64,000 bases of DNA from Chromobacterium sinusclupearum (GTDB lineage Bacteria; Pseudomonadota; Gammaproteobacteria; Burkholderiales; Chromobacteriaceae): assembly GCF_002902845.1 (NCBI RefSeq), contig NZ_PPTF01000051.1, forward strand, positions 1 through 64,000, written 5' to 3'. The translations under genes were made by a program, and so were the position numbers. Positions within the stretch are counted from its first letter, which is position 1. Each line of letters begins with the position of its first letter. Below the pieces are notes generated by a model that had not been told where the DNA came from, made no database searches, and saw only the letters and a program-made list of their open reading frames with translations. Of the stretch, positions 39,046-46,432 are shown piece after piece.

Positions 39046-39121
39046 CGAGTTTGTGTTGTGACCTGGCTGCCGGTGGGGTGGTAGCCAGTGGGTTTCTCCT
39101 CTTCCCCAAAACGAGCGTTGA

Positions 39122-39628
39122 TTACGGCCGGCCCTTTTGGGTCCGGCCATTTTTTTTGGCCGCGTGGTCGTGATCGTGGCTATGGCCGTGGTTGTCCTGG
39201 CCGAACGGCGTGTGGCAGACGCAAGGTTCGCCCTCGGCCGCCTCCACCAGCGTTTGCAGAATGCCGCAGTCGGCGGCGGCGTGGCTGTCGTGGCATTTGT
39301 CGCGTAAAGCCAACAGCTGCTGCTCCAACAGCCGCAGGGCCTCCACTTGCTGGTGCACCTTGGCGATCTGCTGGTCGATCAGCAGATTGATGTCCTCGCA
39401 GTCGTGCTCATGATCCGCCTTGAACGCCGCCAGGTTGCGGATGTCGGCCAGCGACATGCCCAGCGAGCGGCAATGCAGGATGAAGTTCAGTTCGCCCAGC
39501 TGCTCCGCATTGTAATGGCGGTAGCCGGAAGCCGAGCGCTGCGGCGCCGACAGCAGGCCCTCGCGCTCGTAATAACGTATGGTTTCCACCTCGCAGCCAG
39601 TCTTTTTGGCCAGTTCACCGATCAACAT
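39122..39628 (-). CDS. cadR: MerR-family Cd(II)/Pb(II)-responsive regulator
   Basis: A 168-residue metal sensor. The MerR helix-turn-helix is at the N-terminus (MLIGELAKKTGCEVETIRYY). A dimerisation helix follows. The CadR-type cysteines are Cys77, Cys112 and Cys121, and the C-terminal tail is His-rich (HGHSHDHDH, residues 148-156), a second metal site as in Pseudomonas CadR. It is divergent from the P-type ATPase. The shared promoter carries a perfect dyad with a 19-bp spacer, so it should repress without metal and untwist the promoter when metal binds. Confidence 0.92.
   Translation of the reverse strand: MLIGELAKKTGCEVETIRYYEREGLLSAPQRSASGYRHYNAEQLGELNFILHCRSLGMSLADIRNLAAFKADHEHDCEDINLLIDQQIAKVHQQVEALRLLEQQLLALRDKCHDSHAAADCGILQTLVEAAEGEPCVCHTPFGQDNHGHSHDHDHAAKKNGRTQKGRP
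39126..39157 (+). terminator. Terminator of cidAB
   Basis: GGCCGGCCC and GGGTCCGGCC pair with a single bulge around a TTTT loop and are followed by A and eight T. It lies in the last codons of the convergent cadR-like gene. Confidence 0.85.
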
Positions 39629-39650
39629 CCTGCCTCCCGCTCAAAAACGC

Positions 39651-39681
39651 TTGACCCTGTAGCAACTACAGGGTGTGCAAT
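39651..39681 (+). promoter_or_regulatory. MerR-type promoter/operator between cadR and the ATPase
   Basis: The -35 TTGACC (39651-39656) and -10 TGCAAT (39676-39681) are 19 bp apart, the over-long spacer of MerR-regulated promoters. The operator ACCCTGTAG-CAA-CTACAGGGT (39654-39674) is a perfect 9-bp-arm dyad placed between them. It should drive the P-type ATPase under CadR control. Confidence 0.9.
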
Positions 39682-39708
39682 GTGCCCAGACTATCAATGG
39701 AGGCGCAT

Positions 39709-42099
39709 ATGTCAAGCGTTACGCGTTATCGCAAGGCGGGCAAACCGCATCAGAACCGGCCGCATAGCCATGGCGGCGATTGCTGCTCGGCCAAGGTGGA
39801 GGCGGGCCTGGCGCTGGCCGACGCGCAGCGTCACGACCACGCGCACGATCACAGCCATGCGCATGGCGCATCGTGTTCGCAAGAGCATGGCCACGATCAC
39901 AAGCACGATCATAAACATGATCACGGCCATGGCGCCGGCTGTTCGCACCATCATGATGACGCGCCGGCCCGCGTGCAACTGGGCCAGGGGCAGGGCGCCA
40001 AGCGTTCCCGGCTGCAGATCCAGGCCATGGACTGCCCGACCGAAGCCCGCCTGATCGAAAAGGCCTTGTCCGGCATGAACGGCGTGGTGGCGCTGGAGTT
40101 CAACTTCATCGAGCGCGTATTGCTGCTGCAACATGATCTGCCGAATCTGGACGACGTCAAACGCGCCATCGCCAAAGTCGGCATGCAGGCGGTGGAACTG
40201 GGCGGGGGCGAACATGCCGCCGCGCCGATTGTCTCCACCCGCCGCGCCAATCTGCTATTGCTGGCCTCCGGACTGACCGCGGCCGCGGCGGAAGCCACGG
40301 CCTGGAGCCTGGGCGACGGCAAGCCGGCGGTGGCGGCGCTGGCGCTGGCTTCCATTTTGCTGGGCGGCACCGCCACGCTGAAAAAGGGCTGGATCGCGTT
40401 GTCCACCCGCACCCTGAACATCCACTTCCTGATGTCTGTCGCGGTGATCGGCGCCATGCTGATCGGCCAGTGGCCGGAAGCGGCGATGGTGCTGTTCCTG
40501 TTCGCCATTGCCGAGCGGCTGGAGGCGATGTCGCTGTCCCGCGCCGGCGAAGCGGTGCGCGCGTTGATGGCGCTGGCGCCGGAAACCGCCTGGGTGGCCG
40601 ATGGTGCCGGCTGGCGCGAGGCGCAGGCCGCCGAGGTGGCGGTGGGCAGCCGCGTGCGGGTGCGTCCGGGCGAGCGCGTGCCGCTGGACGGCCGCATCGT
40701 ATCCGGCCACAGCAGCTTCAATGAAGCGCCGATCACCGGCGAAAGCCTGCCGGTGGACAAGGGGCCGAACGACGGCGTGTTTGCCGGCAGCATCAACGGC
40801 AGCGGCGTGATCGAGATCGAAACCACCGCCGCGGCGTCCGGCTCGGTGCTGGCGCGCATCATCGCCACCGTGCGCGACGCGCAGGCCGCCAAGGCGCCGA
40901 CGCAACGCTTCATCGACCGATTCGCCGCCGGCTATACCCCGGTGGTGCTGGCGCTGGCCGCGCTGTTCGCGGTGGGGGCGTCGCTGGCCGGCCTGCTGCC
41001 GTGGCATCAGGCCATCTACAGCGCGCTGGTGATGCTGGTGATCGCCTGCCCGTGCGCGCTGGTGATCGCCACGCCGGTGACGGTGGTCAGCGCCCTGGCT
41101 TCCGCCGCGCGCCACGGCCTGCTGGTGAAGGGTGGCGCGCCGCTGGAAATGGCCGCCCGCATCGATACCGTATGCCTGGACAAGACCGGCACGCTGACCC
41201 GCGGCGAGCCCAGCATTACCCGCGTCCTCCCGCTGGCCGGCGATAGCGAAGAAGCCGTGCTGGCCTGGGCGGCGGCGCTGGACAGCCATTCCACCCATCC
41301 GCTGGCGCGCGCGGTGCTGGACGAGGCCGCCAAGCGCGGTGTGGCCATCCCCGCCTCGGCGCAGGTGAGCGAGCTGATCGGCCGCGGTGTCAGCGGCCAG
41401 GTTGAGGGACTATCCCTGCAACTGGGCAGCCGTCGCCTGGCGGAAGAACAGGGCGCGTTGTCGCCGCAGCTGAAACAGACCTTGCAGGCGCTGGACGTCG
41501 CTGGGGAAGGCGCGCTGGTCTTGCTGAGCGGCGACAAGGCGCTGGCGGTGTTGGCGGTGGCCGATCAGGTGCGGCCGGAAGCGGCGGCTACGATTGCTCG
41601 GCTGAATCGCCTGGGCGTGCGTACGGTGATGCTCAGCGGCGACAGCCCGCAGGTGGTGACCGCCATCGCCAGGCTGACCGGCGTCGGCGCGGCCCATGGC
41701 GGCCTGCTGCCGCAGGACAAGCTGCGCCATATCGAAAGGCTGCAACAGGAAGGCAAGGTGGCGATGGTGGGCGACGGCGTCAACGACGCGCCGGCCTTGG
41801 CCCGCGCCGATCTGGGCATCGCCATGGGCGCCGCCGGTTCGGACAGCGCGCTGGAAACCGCCGGCGTGGCGCTGATGGACGACAAGCTGTCGCGCTTGGC
41901 CGACCTGATCGCCCATGCCCGCCGCACCGCCCGCGTGCTGAAAGTGAATATCGCCATCGCGCTGGGCATCAAGCTGGTGTTCTTCGGCCTGGCGCTGGCC
42001 GGCGTAGCCAGCCTGTGGATGGCGGTGTTCGCCGATGTGGGCACCAGTTTGATCGTCATCGGCAACGGCCTGCGGCTGGCGCGCAAAGTCCAGGCCTGA
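39709..42099 (+). CDS. Cd/Zn/Pb-translocating P-type ATPase (P1B-2)
   Basis: Exports Cd(II), Zn(II) or Pb(II) across the inner membrane using ATP. Of 796 residues, 30-85 are very rich in His and Cys (DHAHDHSHAHG, then HDHKHDHKHDHGHGAGCSHHHDD), probably a metal-chelating tail. A degenerate HMA domain follows with MDCPTE in place of CxxC. Core motifs: TGES, the CPC metal gate at 447-449, DKTGTLT (Asp491 phosphorylated) and GDGVNDAPAL. ATG 39709 has GGAGG 5 nt before it. The promoter and the divergent CadR-like gene point to metal-induced expression. It is ZntA/CadA-like; the exact metal order is not readable. Confidence 0.95.
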   Translation: MSSVTRYRKAGKPHQNRPHSHGGDCCSAKVEAGLALADAQRHDHAHDHSHAHGASCSQEHGHDHKHDHKHDHGHGAGCSHHHDDAPARVQLGQGQGAKRSRLQIQAMDCPTEARLIEKALSGMNGVVALEFNFIERVLLLQHDLPNLDDVKRAIAKVGMQAVELGGGEHAAAPIVSTRRANLLLLASGLTAAAAEATAWSLGDGKPAVAALALASILLGGTATLKKGWIALSTRTLNIHFLMSVAVIGAMLIGQWPEAAMVLFLFAIAERLEAMSLSRAGEAVRALMALAPETAWVADGAGWREAQAAEVAVGSRVRVRPGERVPLDGRIVSGHSSFNEAPITGESLPVDKGPNDGVFAGSINGSGVIEIETTAAASGSVLARIIATVRDAQAAKAPTQRFIDRFAAGYTPVVLALAALFAVGASLAGLLPWHQAIYSALVMLVIACPCALVIATPVTVVSALASAARHGLLVKGGAPLEMAARIDTVCLDKTGTLTRGEPSITRVLPLAGDSEEAVLAWAAALDSHSTHPLARAVLDEAAKRGVAIPASAQVSELIGRGVSGQVEGLSLQLGSRRLAEEQGALSPQLKQTLQALDVAGEGALVLLSGDKALAVLAVADQVRPEAAATIARLNRLGVRTVMLSGDSPQVVTAIARLTGVGAAHGGLLPQDKLRHIERLQQEGKVAMVGDGVNDAPALARADLGIAMGAAGSDSALETAGVALMDDKLSRLADLIAHARRTARVLKVNIAIALGIKLVFFGLALAGVASLWMAVFADVGTSLIVIGNGLRLARKVQA

Positions 42100-42100
42100 T

Positions 42101-42823
42101 TCAGGCGTAGGTATCGATATGCTGCCCCGGTTGGGTTTGACTGCCCTCCGGGGCGCTGGCTTTTTGGGCTTTTTCCAATGGGCTGAGTTTGGAATTGCCG
42201 TTTTGCTGCGTCAGCTCTGCCTGACGCGCCTGTTGCTCCACTTGCGAAGCTTCCGCGGCCACCGCCCGGTCTTGTCCTGATGGGTCTGCCGGCGCCAGCG
42301 CCGCGGCGCGCACCGTTTCCGCGTTTTGTATCGTCTGCTGCGGCGTACTGCCGCGGCTCAATTGAATCGGCACTTCCCCGCCTATCGCGTACTGCTTGCC
42401 ATCCGGCCCTTGCTCATAGGTGAAGCTGGCGGCGCCGGCCAGCGAGCCGCCAGCTGCCTGGTGCGCCGCCTCATGCCGTCGCACGTCGGTATCGCGCGCC
42501 TTCAGTTCCGTCACTTCCTTCTGCTGCGCATCGTTCAGCGGTTTGCCATCGGGAGCCTTGGGCGCGGCCGGGTTGGCGTTTTGAGTTTGGCTGGCGGCGG
42601 GTTTGCCGTTTTGGCTGTCCGGATTGCCTTGCTTGTCCGCCGAGCCGCTTTGGCTTGCACCGGATACGGTGTTGGCTGAGTTGGACTGGGAGCTGTCTGC
42701 GTTTGCGGCGGGCACGATGGAAGCATCCGCCCGCAATTGCTGGCAGGCGGGGCATTGGCAATTGGCGCCATGGACGGGCAGGGTATAGCCGCCATAGCCG
42801 CCGGAAATGCTGGAGATGGACAT
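42101..42823 (-). CDS. SprA-related putative metalloprotease
   Basis: A 240-residue protein of the SprA-related/CJM1_0395-like group. A short N-terminal segment has three cysteines (CQCPACQ, 22-27). Residues 40-105 are a Gln/Ser/Asn/Pro-rich low-complexity linker. The zinc signature HEAAH is at 117-121 in ARDTDVRRHEAAHQAAGG, followed by GPDGKQYAIGGEVPI and a Gln/Ala-rich helix. No signal peptide. The substrate and role are unknown; homologues occur near secretion or stress genes. ATG 42823 follows AGAAGGAAG; an in-frame ATG lies seven codons upstream. It is convergent with the ATPase, with only 1 bp between the stops. Confidence 0.85.
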   Translation of the reverse strand: MSISSISGGYGGYTLPVHGANCQCPACQQLRADASIVPAANADSSQSNSANTVSGASQSGSADKQGNPDSQNGKPAASQTQNANPAAPKAPDGKPLNDAQQKEVTELKARDTDVRRHEAAHQAAGGSLAGAASFTYEQGPDGKQYAIGGEVPIQLSRGSTPQQTIQNAETVRAAALAPADPSGQDRAVAAEASQVEQQARQAELTQQNGNSKLSPLEKAQKASAPEGSQTQPGQHIDTYA

Positions 42824-42919
42824 GGCGCAACTTCCTTCTAGCATTGCAGTATAGAAGCCGTTGCTGTTTATTCCAATCTACGTGGCAGAATGCCGGGTAT
42901 TGAAACGAGGGAGACAAGA

Positions 42920-43396
42920 ATGAGCGAACAGAGCCAGGGTCAGCGCGAGTTGACGATGTCGGTGTTGATGACGCCGGATATGGCCAATTTTTCCGGCAAT
43001 GTGCACGGCGGCGTGCTGCTGAAGCTGCTGGACCAGGTGGCCTATGCCTGCGCCAGCCGTTACGCCGGCTGCTATGTGGTCACGCTGTCGGTGGACCAGG
43101 TGCTGTTCAAGCAGCCCATCCACGTGGGCGAGCTGGTGACCTTCCTCGCCAGCGTCAACCACGTTGGCCGCACCTCGATGGAGGTGGGCATCAAGGTGGT
43201 GGCGGAAAACATTCAGACCCGCGCCCAGCGGCACACCAACAGCTGCTATTTCACCATGGTGGCCTACCAGGACGGCAAGCCGATGACGGTGCCGACGCTG
43301 GTGCTGGAAACCGAGGAGCAGCGTCAGCGTTTCCGCGCGGCGGAGATGCGCAAGCAGTTGCGCATTGAGATGCAACAGCGCAAGGAAGGCGCCTAA
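42920..43396 (+). CDS. Acyl-CoA thioesterase (hotdog fold, YciA/BFIT type)
   Basis: A 158-residue hotdog-fold enzyme that hydrolyses acyl-CoA to free acid and CoA. The family core is GNVHGGVLLKLLDQVAYACASRYAG (about 26-50), with the catalytic Asp in LLDQ, then VTLSVDQVLFKQPIHVGELVTF and TSMEVGIKVVAENIQT. It ends with a charged helix. ATG 42920 follows GAGGGAG; an open frame extends upstream with no ribosome-binding site. Chain-length preference cannot be read. Confidence 0.92.
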   Translation: MSEQSQGQRELTMSVLMTPDMANFSGNVHGGVLLKLLDQVAYACASRYAGCYVVTLSVDQVLFKQPIHVGELVTFLASVNHVGRTSMEVGIKVVAENIQTRAQRHTNSCYFTMVAYQDGKPMTVPTLVLETEEQRQRFRAAEMRKQLRIEMQQRKEGA

Positions 43397-43467
43397 TCTT
43401 TCCGCGGGCGCTGTCGCCAGGACGGCGCCTGCTCTACAATGCGCCGTTTGTTTCTGGCGCGCTTCTC

Positions 43468-44142
43468 ATGTACACCCTGATCCATACCGATCCCCGTTTC
43501 TACCTGCTGGACAAGCATCCCGGCGTCAGCTTCCATCGCGATGGCGATGCGCCGGGGCTGATGGAGGCGCTGCGCGCCGGGCTGGGCGACGAGGCGCTGT
43601 GGCCGGTGCATCGGCTCGATCGCATCACTTCTGGGCTGATCCTGGTGGCGCGTTCCGCGGAAGTGGCGCGCGCGCTGGGCGAGGCGCTGGCGGAGCGGGA
43701 AGTGGAGAAGTACTACCTGGCTTTGTCGGACCGCAAGCCGGCCAAGAAGCAGGGGCGGATCAGCGGCGATATGGTCAAGGGGCGCGGCGGCGCGTGGCGC
43801 TTGACGCCGACGCAGGCCAATCCGGCGGTGACGCAGTGCTTCAGCCACTCCCTGCGGCCGGGCGTCAGGCTGTTTCTGCTGCGGCCGCGCACGGGAAAGA
43901 CGCACCAGCTGAGGGTGGCGATGAAATCGTTAGGCGCGCCGATACTCGGCGATGAATTGTACGGCGGGACGCCGGCCGACCGCGGCTATCTGCATGCCTA
44001 CGCCTTGCGCTTTGAGCTGGATGGCGAACGTTTTGCCTTTATCCAGCCGCCTGACTACGGCGAATGGTTCACCGGCGATGCCTGCCGCGCCTTGCTGGCG
44101 CAGCTGGGCGAGCCGTGGTCGCAACCTTGGCCGGGCGCGTAA
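43468..44142 (+). CDS. RluA-family pseudouridine synthase
   Basis: A 224-residue RNA-modifying enzyme. The catalytic motif HRLDRITSGLILVAR has Asp51 as the nucleophile. The C-terminal RPRTGKTHQLRVAMKSLGAPILGDELYGG motif fits RluA-type enzymes. There is no S4 domain, and the protein is short, like the TIGR01621 subgroup. The target uridine cannot be told from sequence. It stands alone and is convergent with the lipid A sugar cassette, 14 bp apart. Confidence 0.9.
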   Translation: MYTLIHTDPRFYLLDKHPGVSFHRDGDAPGLMEALRAGLGDEALWPVHRLDRITSGLILVARSAEVARALGEALAEREVEKYYLALSDRKPAKKQGRISGDMVKGRGGAWRLTPTQANPAVTQCFSHSLRPGVRLFLLRPRTGKTHQLRVAMKSLGAPILGDELYGGTPADRGYLHAYALRFELDGERFAFIQPPDYGEWFTGDACRALLAQLGEPWSQPWPGA

Positions 44143-44156
44143 ACACCCAGGCCAGA

Positions 44157-44966
44157 TTAGGCGGCGACGGTTTCCGGCTGGAAGCGAGTCAGGCTGATCT
44201 GATGGCGCTGGCACAGCTCGGCGAAGGCGTCGCTGGCCAGATAATCGTATTCACGGCTGCGGCAGGCGGCGATCGGATCGTCGGCGTCCTGGCCCGGCAG
44301 GCCCGGGTGGCACATGATCAGGGCGTGATTGGGGCTGCGCGCCAGCCAGGATTGCATCAGACCGGCAAAGTCGGCCTGCGGCGTCAGCGAATACATGCCG
44401 CCGAACCACGGCGTGGTGGCGAAGCCGCGCTGCTGCGCCTGTTCGTCGAAGTTGGTGCAGACGCTGCGCAAAATCAATGACTTGAGCCGGTTGTCGCCGG
44501 GATGGCCCAGCTTGTCCGGCGCGCGCAGATACGGCAGCCGGTCTTCCGGCCAGCGGTGCTGGATGGCGTCGAACAGCGCGTCGCGGATGACCGGCAGCGC
44601 ATGCACATGCTGGTGGCCGTCGACGAAGTCCGGCAGACGGCCGAAGTGTTCCGCGAAGCGGTCGATCTGGGCCAGCATCTCGTCGCGCAGCGTCGGTTGC
44701 GACAGTTGGCGCAGCTGGCTTTTCATCAGCCAGTGCGACAGCGGCTTGGCCGGCGCGCCAAACGCATGCGTGAGGTTGAAATGCAGGCCGACATCGACCC
44801 GGTTCGCCCGCGCCTTGAGTTCGCCAGCCAGTTCAGGCCAGTGCGGCGACTGGCTGAGCACGCTGGTAGCGGACAGGCGCCCGGCATCGATCAGTTGCAG
44901 GATGCCGGCGCTGATGCTGCCGGACTGGGCGAAGTCATCGGCGCAGAGAGTCAATCGTTTCGTCAT
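44157..44966 (-). CDS. ChbG/YdjC (NaxD-like) carbohydrate deacetylase
   Basis: A 269-residue metal-dependent deacetylase of the YdjC/ChbG/HpnK fold. Metal and catalytic residues are visible: Asp10-Asp11 (LCADDF), His in GLHFNLTH and the His cluster DGHQHVHALP. Family members remove N-acetyl from chitooligosaccharides or from lipid-linked N-acetylhexosamine. Here it is the last gene of a leftward cassette (GT39, GT2, GtrA, this gene), the arrangement where NaxD of Francisella or LgmC of Bordetella acts. The expected substrate is undecaprenyl-phosphate-N-acetylhexosamine. The start at 44966 was chosen for the LTLCADDF core; the ribosome-binding site is weak. Confidence 0.88.
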   Translation of the reverse strand: MTKRLTLCADDFAQSGSISAGILQLIDAGRLSATSVLSQSPHWPELAGELKARANRVDVGLHFNLTHAFGAPAKPLSHWLMKSQLRQLSQPTLRDEMLAQIDRFAEHFGRLPDFVDGHQHVHALPVIRDALFDAIQHRWPEDRLPYLRAPDKLGHPGDNRLKSLILRSVCTNFDEQAQQRGFATTPWFGGMYSLTPQADFAGLMQSWLARSPNHALIMCHPGLPGQDADDPIAACRSREYDYLASDAFAELCQRHQISLTRFQPETVAA

Positions 44967-45021
44967 GGATGGTATGACTGGCGGCTTTGACAAAAGTTTA
45001 CGAAGCAATTTTGTCACGGCA

Positions 45022-45411
45022 TTAATTTGTATGTGGCGCCGAGGCAAAGGCCCACAGCTTGCCCAGCACGAAAGTCAACACCGCCACCGCGAACAGCACA
45101 ATCGCCAGCGAGACGCGGTAATCCAGCGGCGTGCAGCGCAGCAGCAGGAAGTACAACGCTTCGTTGACGCAGAAGCTGAGGCAGGAGACGCCGAAGAAGC
45201 GCGGCAGCGCCTGACGGTGCGGCACATGGCGCGCTTCGAAAGTGAAGCGACGATGGCCCCAGTAGCTGATCTGAAACGCGCCAAGGAAGCCCAGCACATT
45301 GGCGACGAGCGGCGCTACGCCCAGCGGCACCAGCGCCAGCGTCACCAGGGCGAAATGCAGCAGCATGGCGGAGACCCCCACCACGCCGAACCAGAACAGT
45401 TGCCGCGTCAT
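45022..45411 (-). CDS. GtrA-family membrane protein (flippase candidate)
   Basis: A 129-residue inner-membrane protein with four helices. The family core is FGVVGVSAMLLHFALVTLAL and GFLGAFQISYWGHRRFTF. GtrA-type proteins are thought to flip undecaprenyl-phosphate-linked sugars. The start ATG overlaps the stop of the GT2 gene by 4 bp (ATGA), so the two are translationally coupled. In the cassette it would move the sugar carrier to the periplasmic face. Confidence 0.9.
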   Translation of the reverse strand: MTRQLFWFGVVGVSAMLLHFALVTLALVPLGVAPLVANVLGFLGAFQISYWGHRRFTFEARHVPHRQALPRFFGVSCLSFCVNEALYFLLLRCTPLDYRVSLAIVLFAVAVLTFVLGKLWAFASAPHTN

Positions 45412-46418
45412 GCCTGATCGTCTTCCCGTTTGTGGACCCGGCTGATCAGATAGGTAGGACGGCCCTTCACTTCATTGAAGATGCGGCCGACGTATTCGCC
45501 CAGAATGCCGATGGACAGCAGTTGCACGCCGCCAAGGAAGGTGACGGCGACAGCCAGCGTCGGCCAGCCGCTGACCGGGTTGCCGAACAGCAGCGTGTGC
45601 AAGAGTTCCCATAGCGCGTAGCCGATGGACAGCAGCGAGATGAAGAAGCCAACCAGCGTCCAGATGCGCAGCGGCATATTGGAAAAGGCGGTCAGGCCGG
45701 TCAGCCCCAGGCCCAGCAGGTTGCGGAAATTGAAGCTGCTTTTGCCGGCGCGGCGCTCCTGCGTTTGCGTCTCCAGCGCCAACTGGGTGAAGCCCACCCA
45801 GTTGTACAGGCCTTTCATGAAGCGGTTGCGTTCCGGCATCTGGCGCAGCGCGTCCAGAATGCAGCGGTCCAGCACGCGGAAGTCCTGGGTGTTCTCCGGG
45901 ATCTTCAGCGGCGCGCCGGTGTTCAAGAGCGCGTAGAACACGCGGGTGAAGGCGCGCTTGGCCAGGGTTTCGTTGTCGCGGTTGGCGCGCACGCTGTACA
46001 CCATGTCATAGCCTTCGCGCCATTTGTCCAGAAACACCGGCACCATTTCCGGCGGATGCTGGAAGTCGCCGTCTATCAGCACCGCCACGTCGCCCTGGAT
46101 GTGGTCGATGCCGGCGGTCAGCGCGATCTCCTTGCCGAAGTTGCGCGACAGCTGGATCAGCGTCACCGGCAGGCGCTGGCTGGCCTGCAGCACCTTGGGC
46201 ACGGTGTCGTCGCGGCTGCCGTCGTCCACTACCACCAGCTCATGGCGCAAGCCTTGTTCCGTGAGCAGGCGGTGCAGCGTCTCCAGCATCGGCACGATGT
46301 TTTCGGATTCGTTGTAAGCCGGGATGATGCAGCTGACCAGCGGGTCGGCCGGGCGCTCGGCGGCGCGCAGCGCCAGCAGATAGGGCGGAGTGAAGCCGTG
46401 GTTGAGGGTATCGGTCAT
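45408..46418 (-). CDS. GT2 glycosyltransferase (undecaprenyl-phosphate sugar transferase, GtrB/ArnC-like)
   Basis: A 336-residue GT-A enzyme anchored by two C-terminal membrane helices (about 238-310). The GT2 start is SCIIPAYNESENIVPMLETL, with DDGSRDDT and ALTAGIDHIQGDVAVLIDGDFQHPPEMV carrying the metal-binding Asp-x-Asp. The C-terminal half has GEYVGRIFNEVKGRPTYLI, typical of ArnC/DPM1-like enzymes. It should transfer a sugar from a nucleotide donor to undecaprenyl phosphate. By analogy with FlmF2 and LgmB the sugar would be an N-acetylhexosamine; the donor is not readable. Confidence 0.9.
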   Translation of the reverse strand: MTDTLNHGFTPPYLLALRAAERPADPLVSCIIPAYNESENIVPMLETLHRLLTEQGLRHELVVVDDGSRDDTVPKVLQASQRLPVTLIQLSRNFGKEIALTAGIDHIQGDVAVLIDGDFQHPPEMVPVFLDKWREGYDMVYSVRANRDNETLAKRAFTRVFYALLNTGAPLKIPENTQDFRVLDRCILDALRQMPERNRFMKGLYNWVGFTQLALETQTQERRAGKSSFNFRNLLGLGLTGLTAFSNMPLRIWTLVGFFISLLSIGYALWELLHTLLFGNPVSGWPTLAVAVTFLGGVQLLSIGILGEYVGRIFNEVKGRPTYLISRVHKREDDQA

Positions 46419-46432
46419 GGTTCTATCCGGAA

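Noticed and set aside
39660..39960. Repeated CATGAT/CACGATCAC units as a tandem repeat element
   Set aside because: They encode the His-rich N-terminus of the P-type ATPase in frame; codon repetition explains them.
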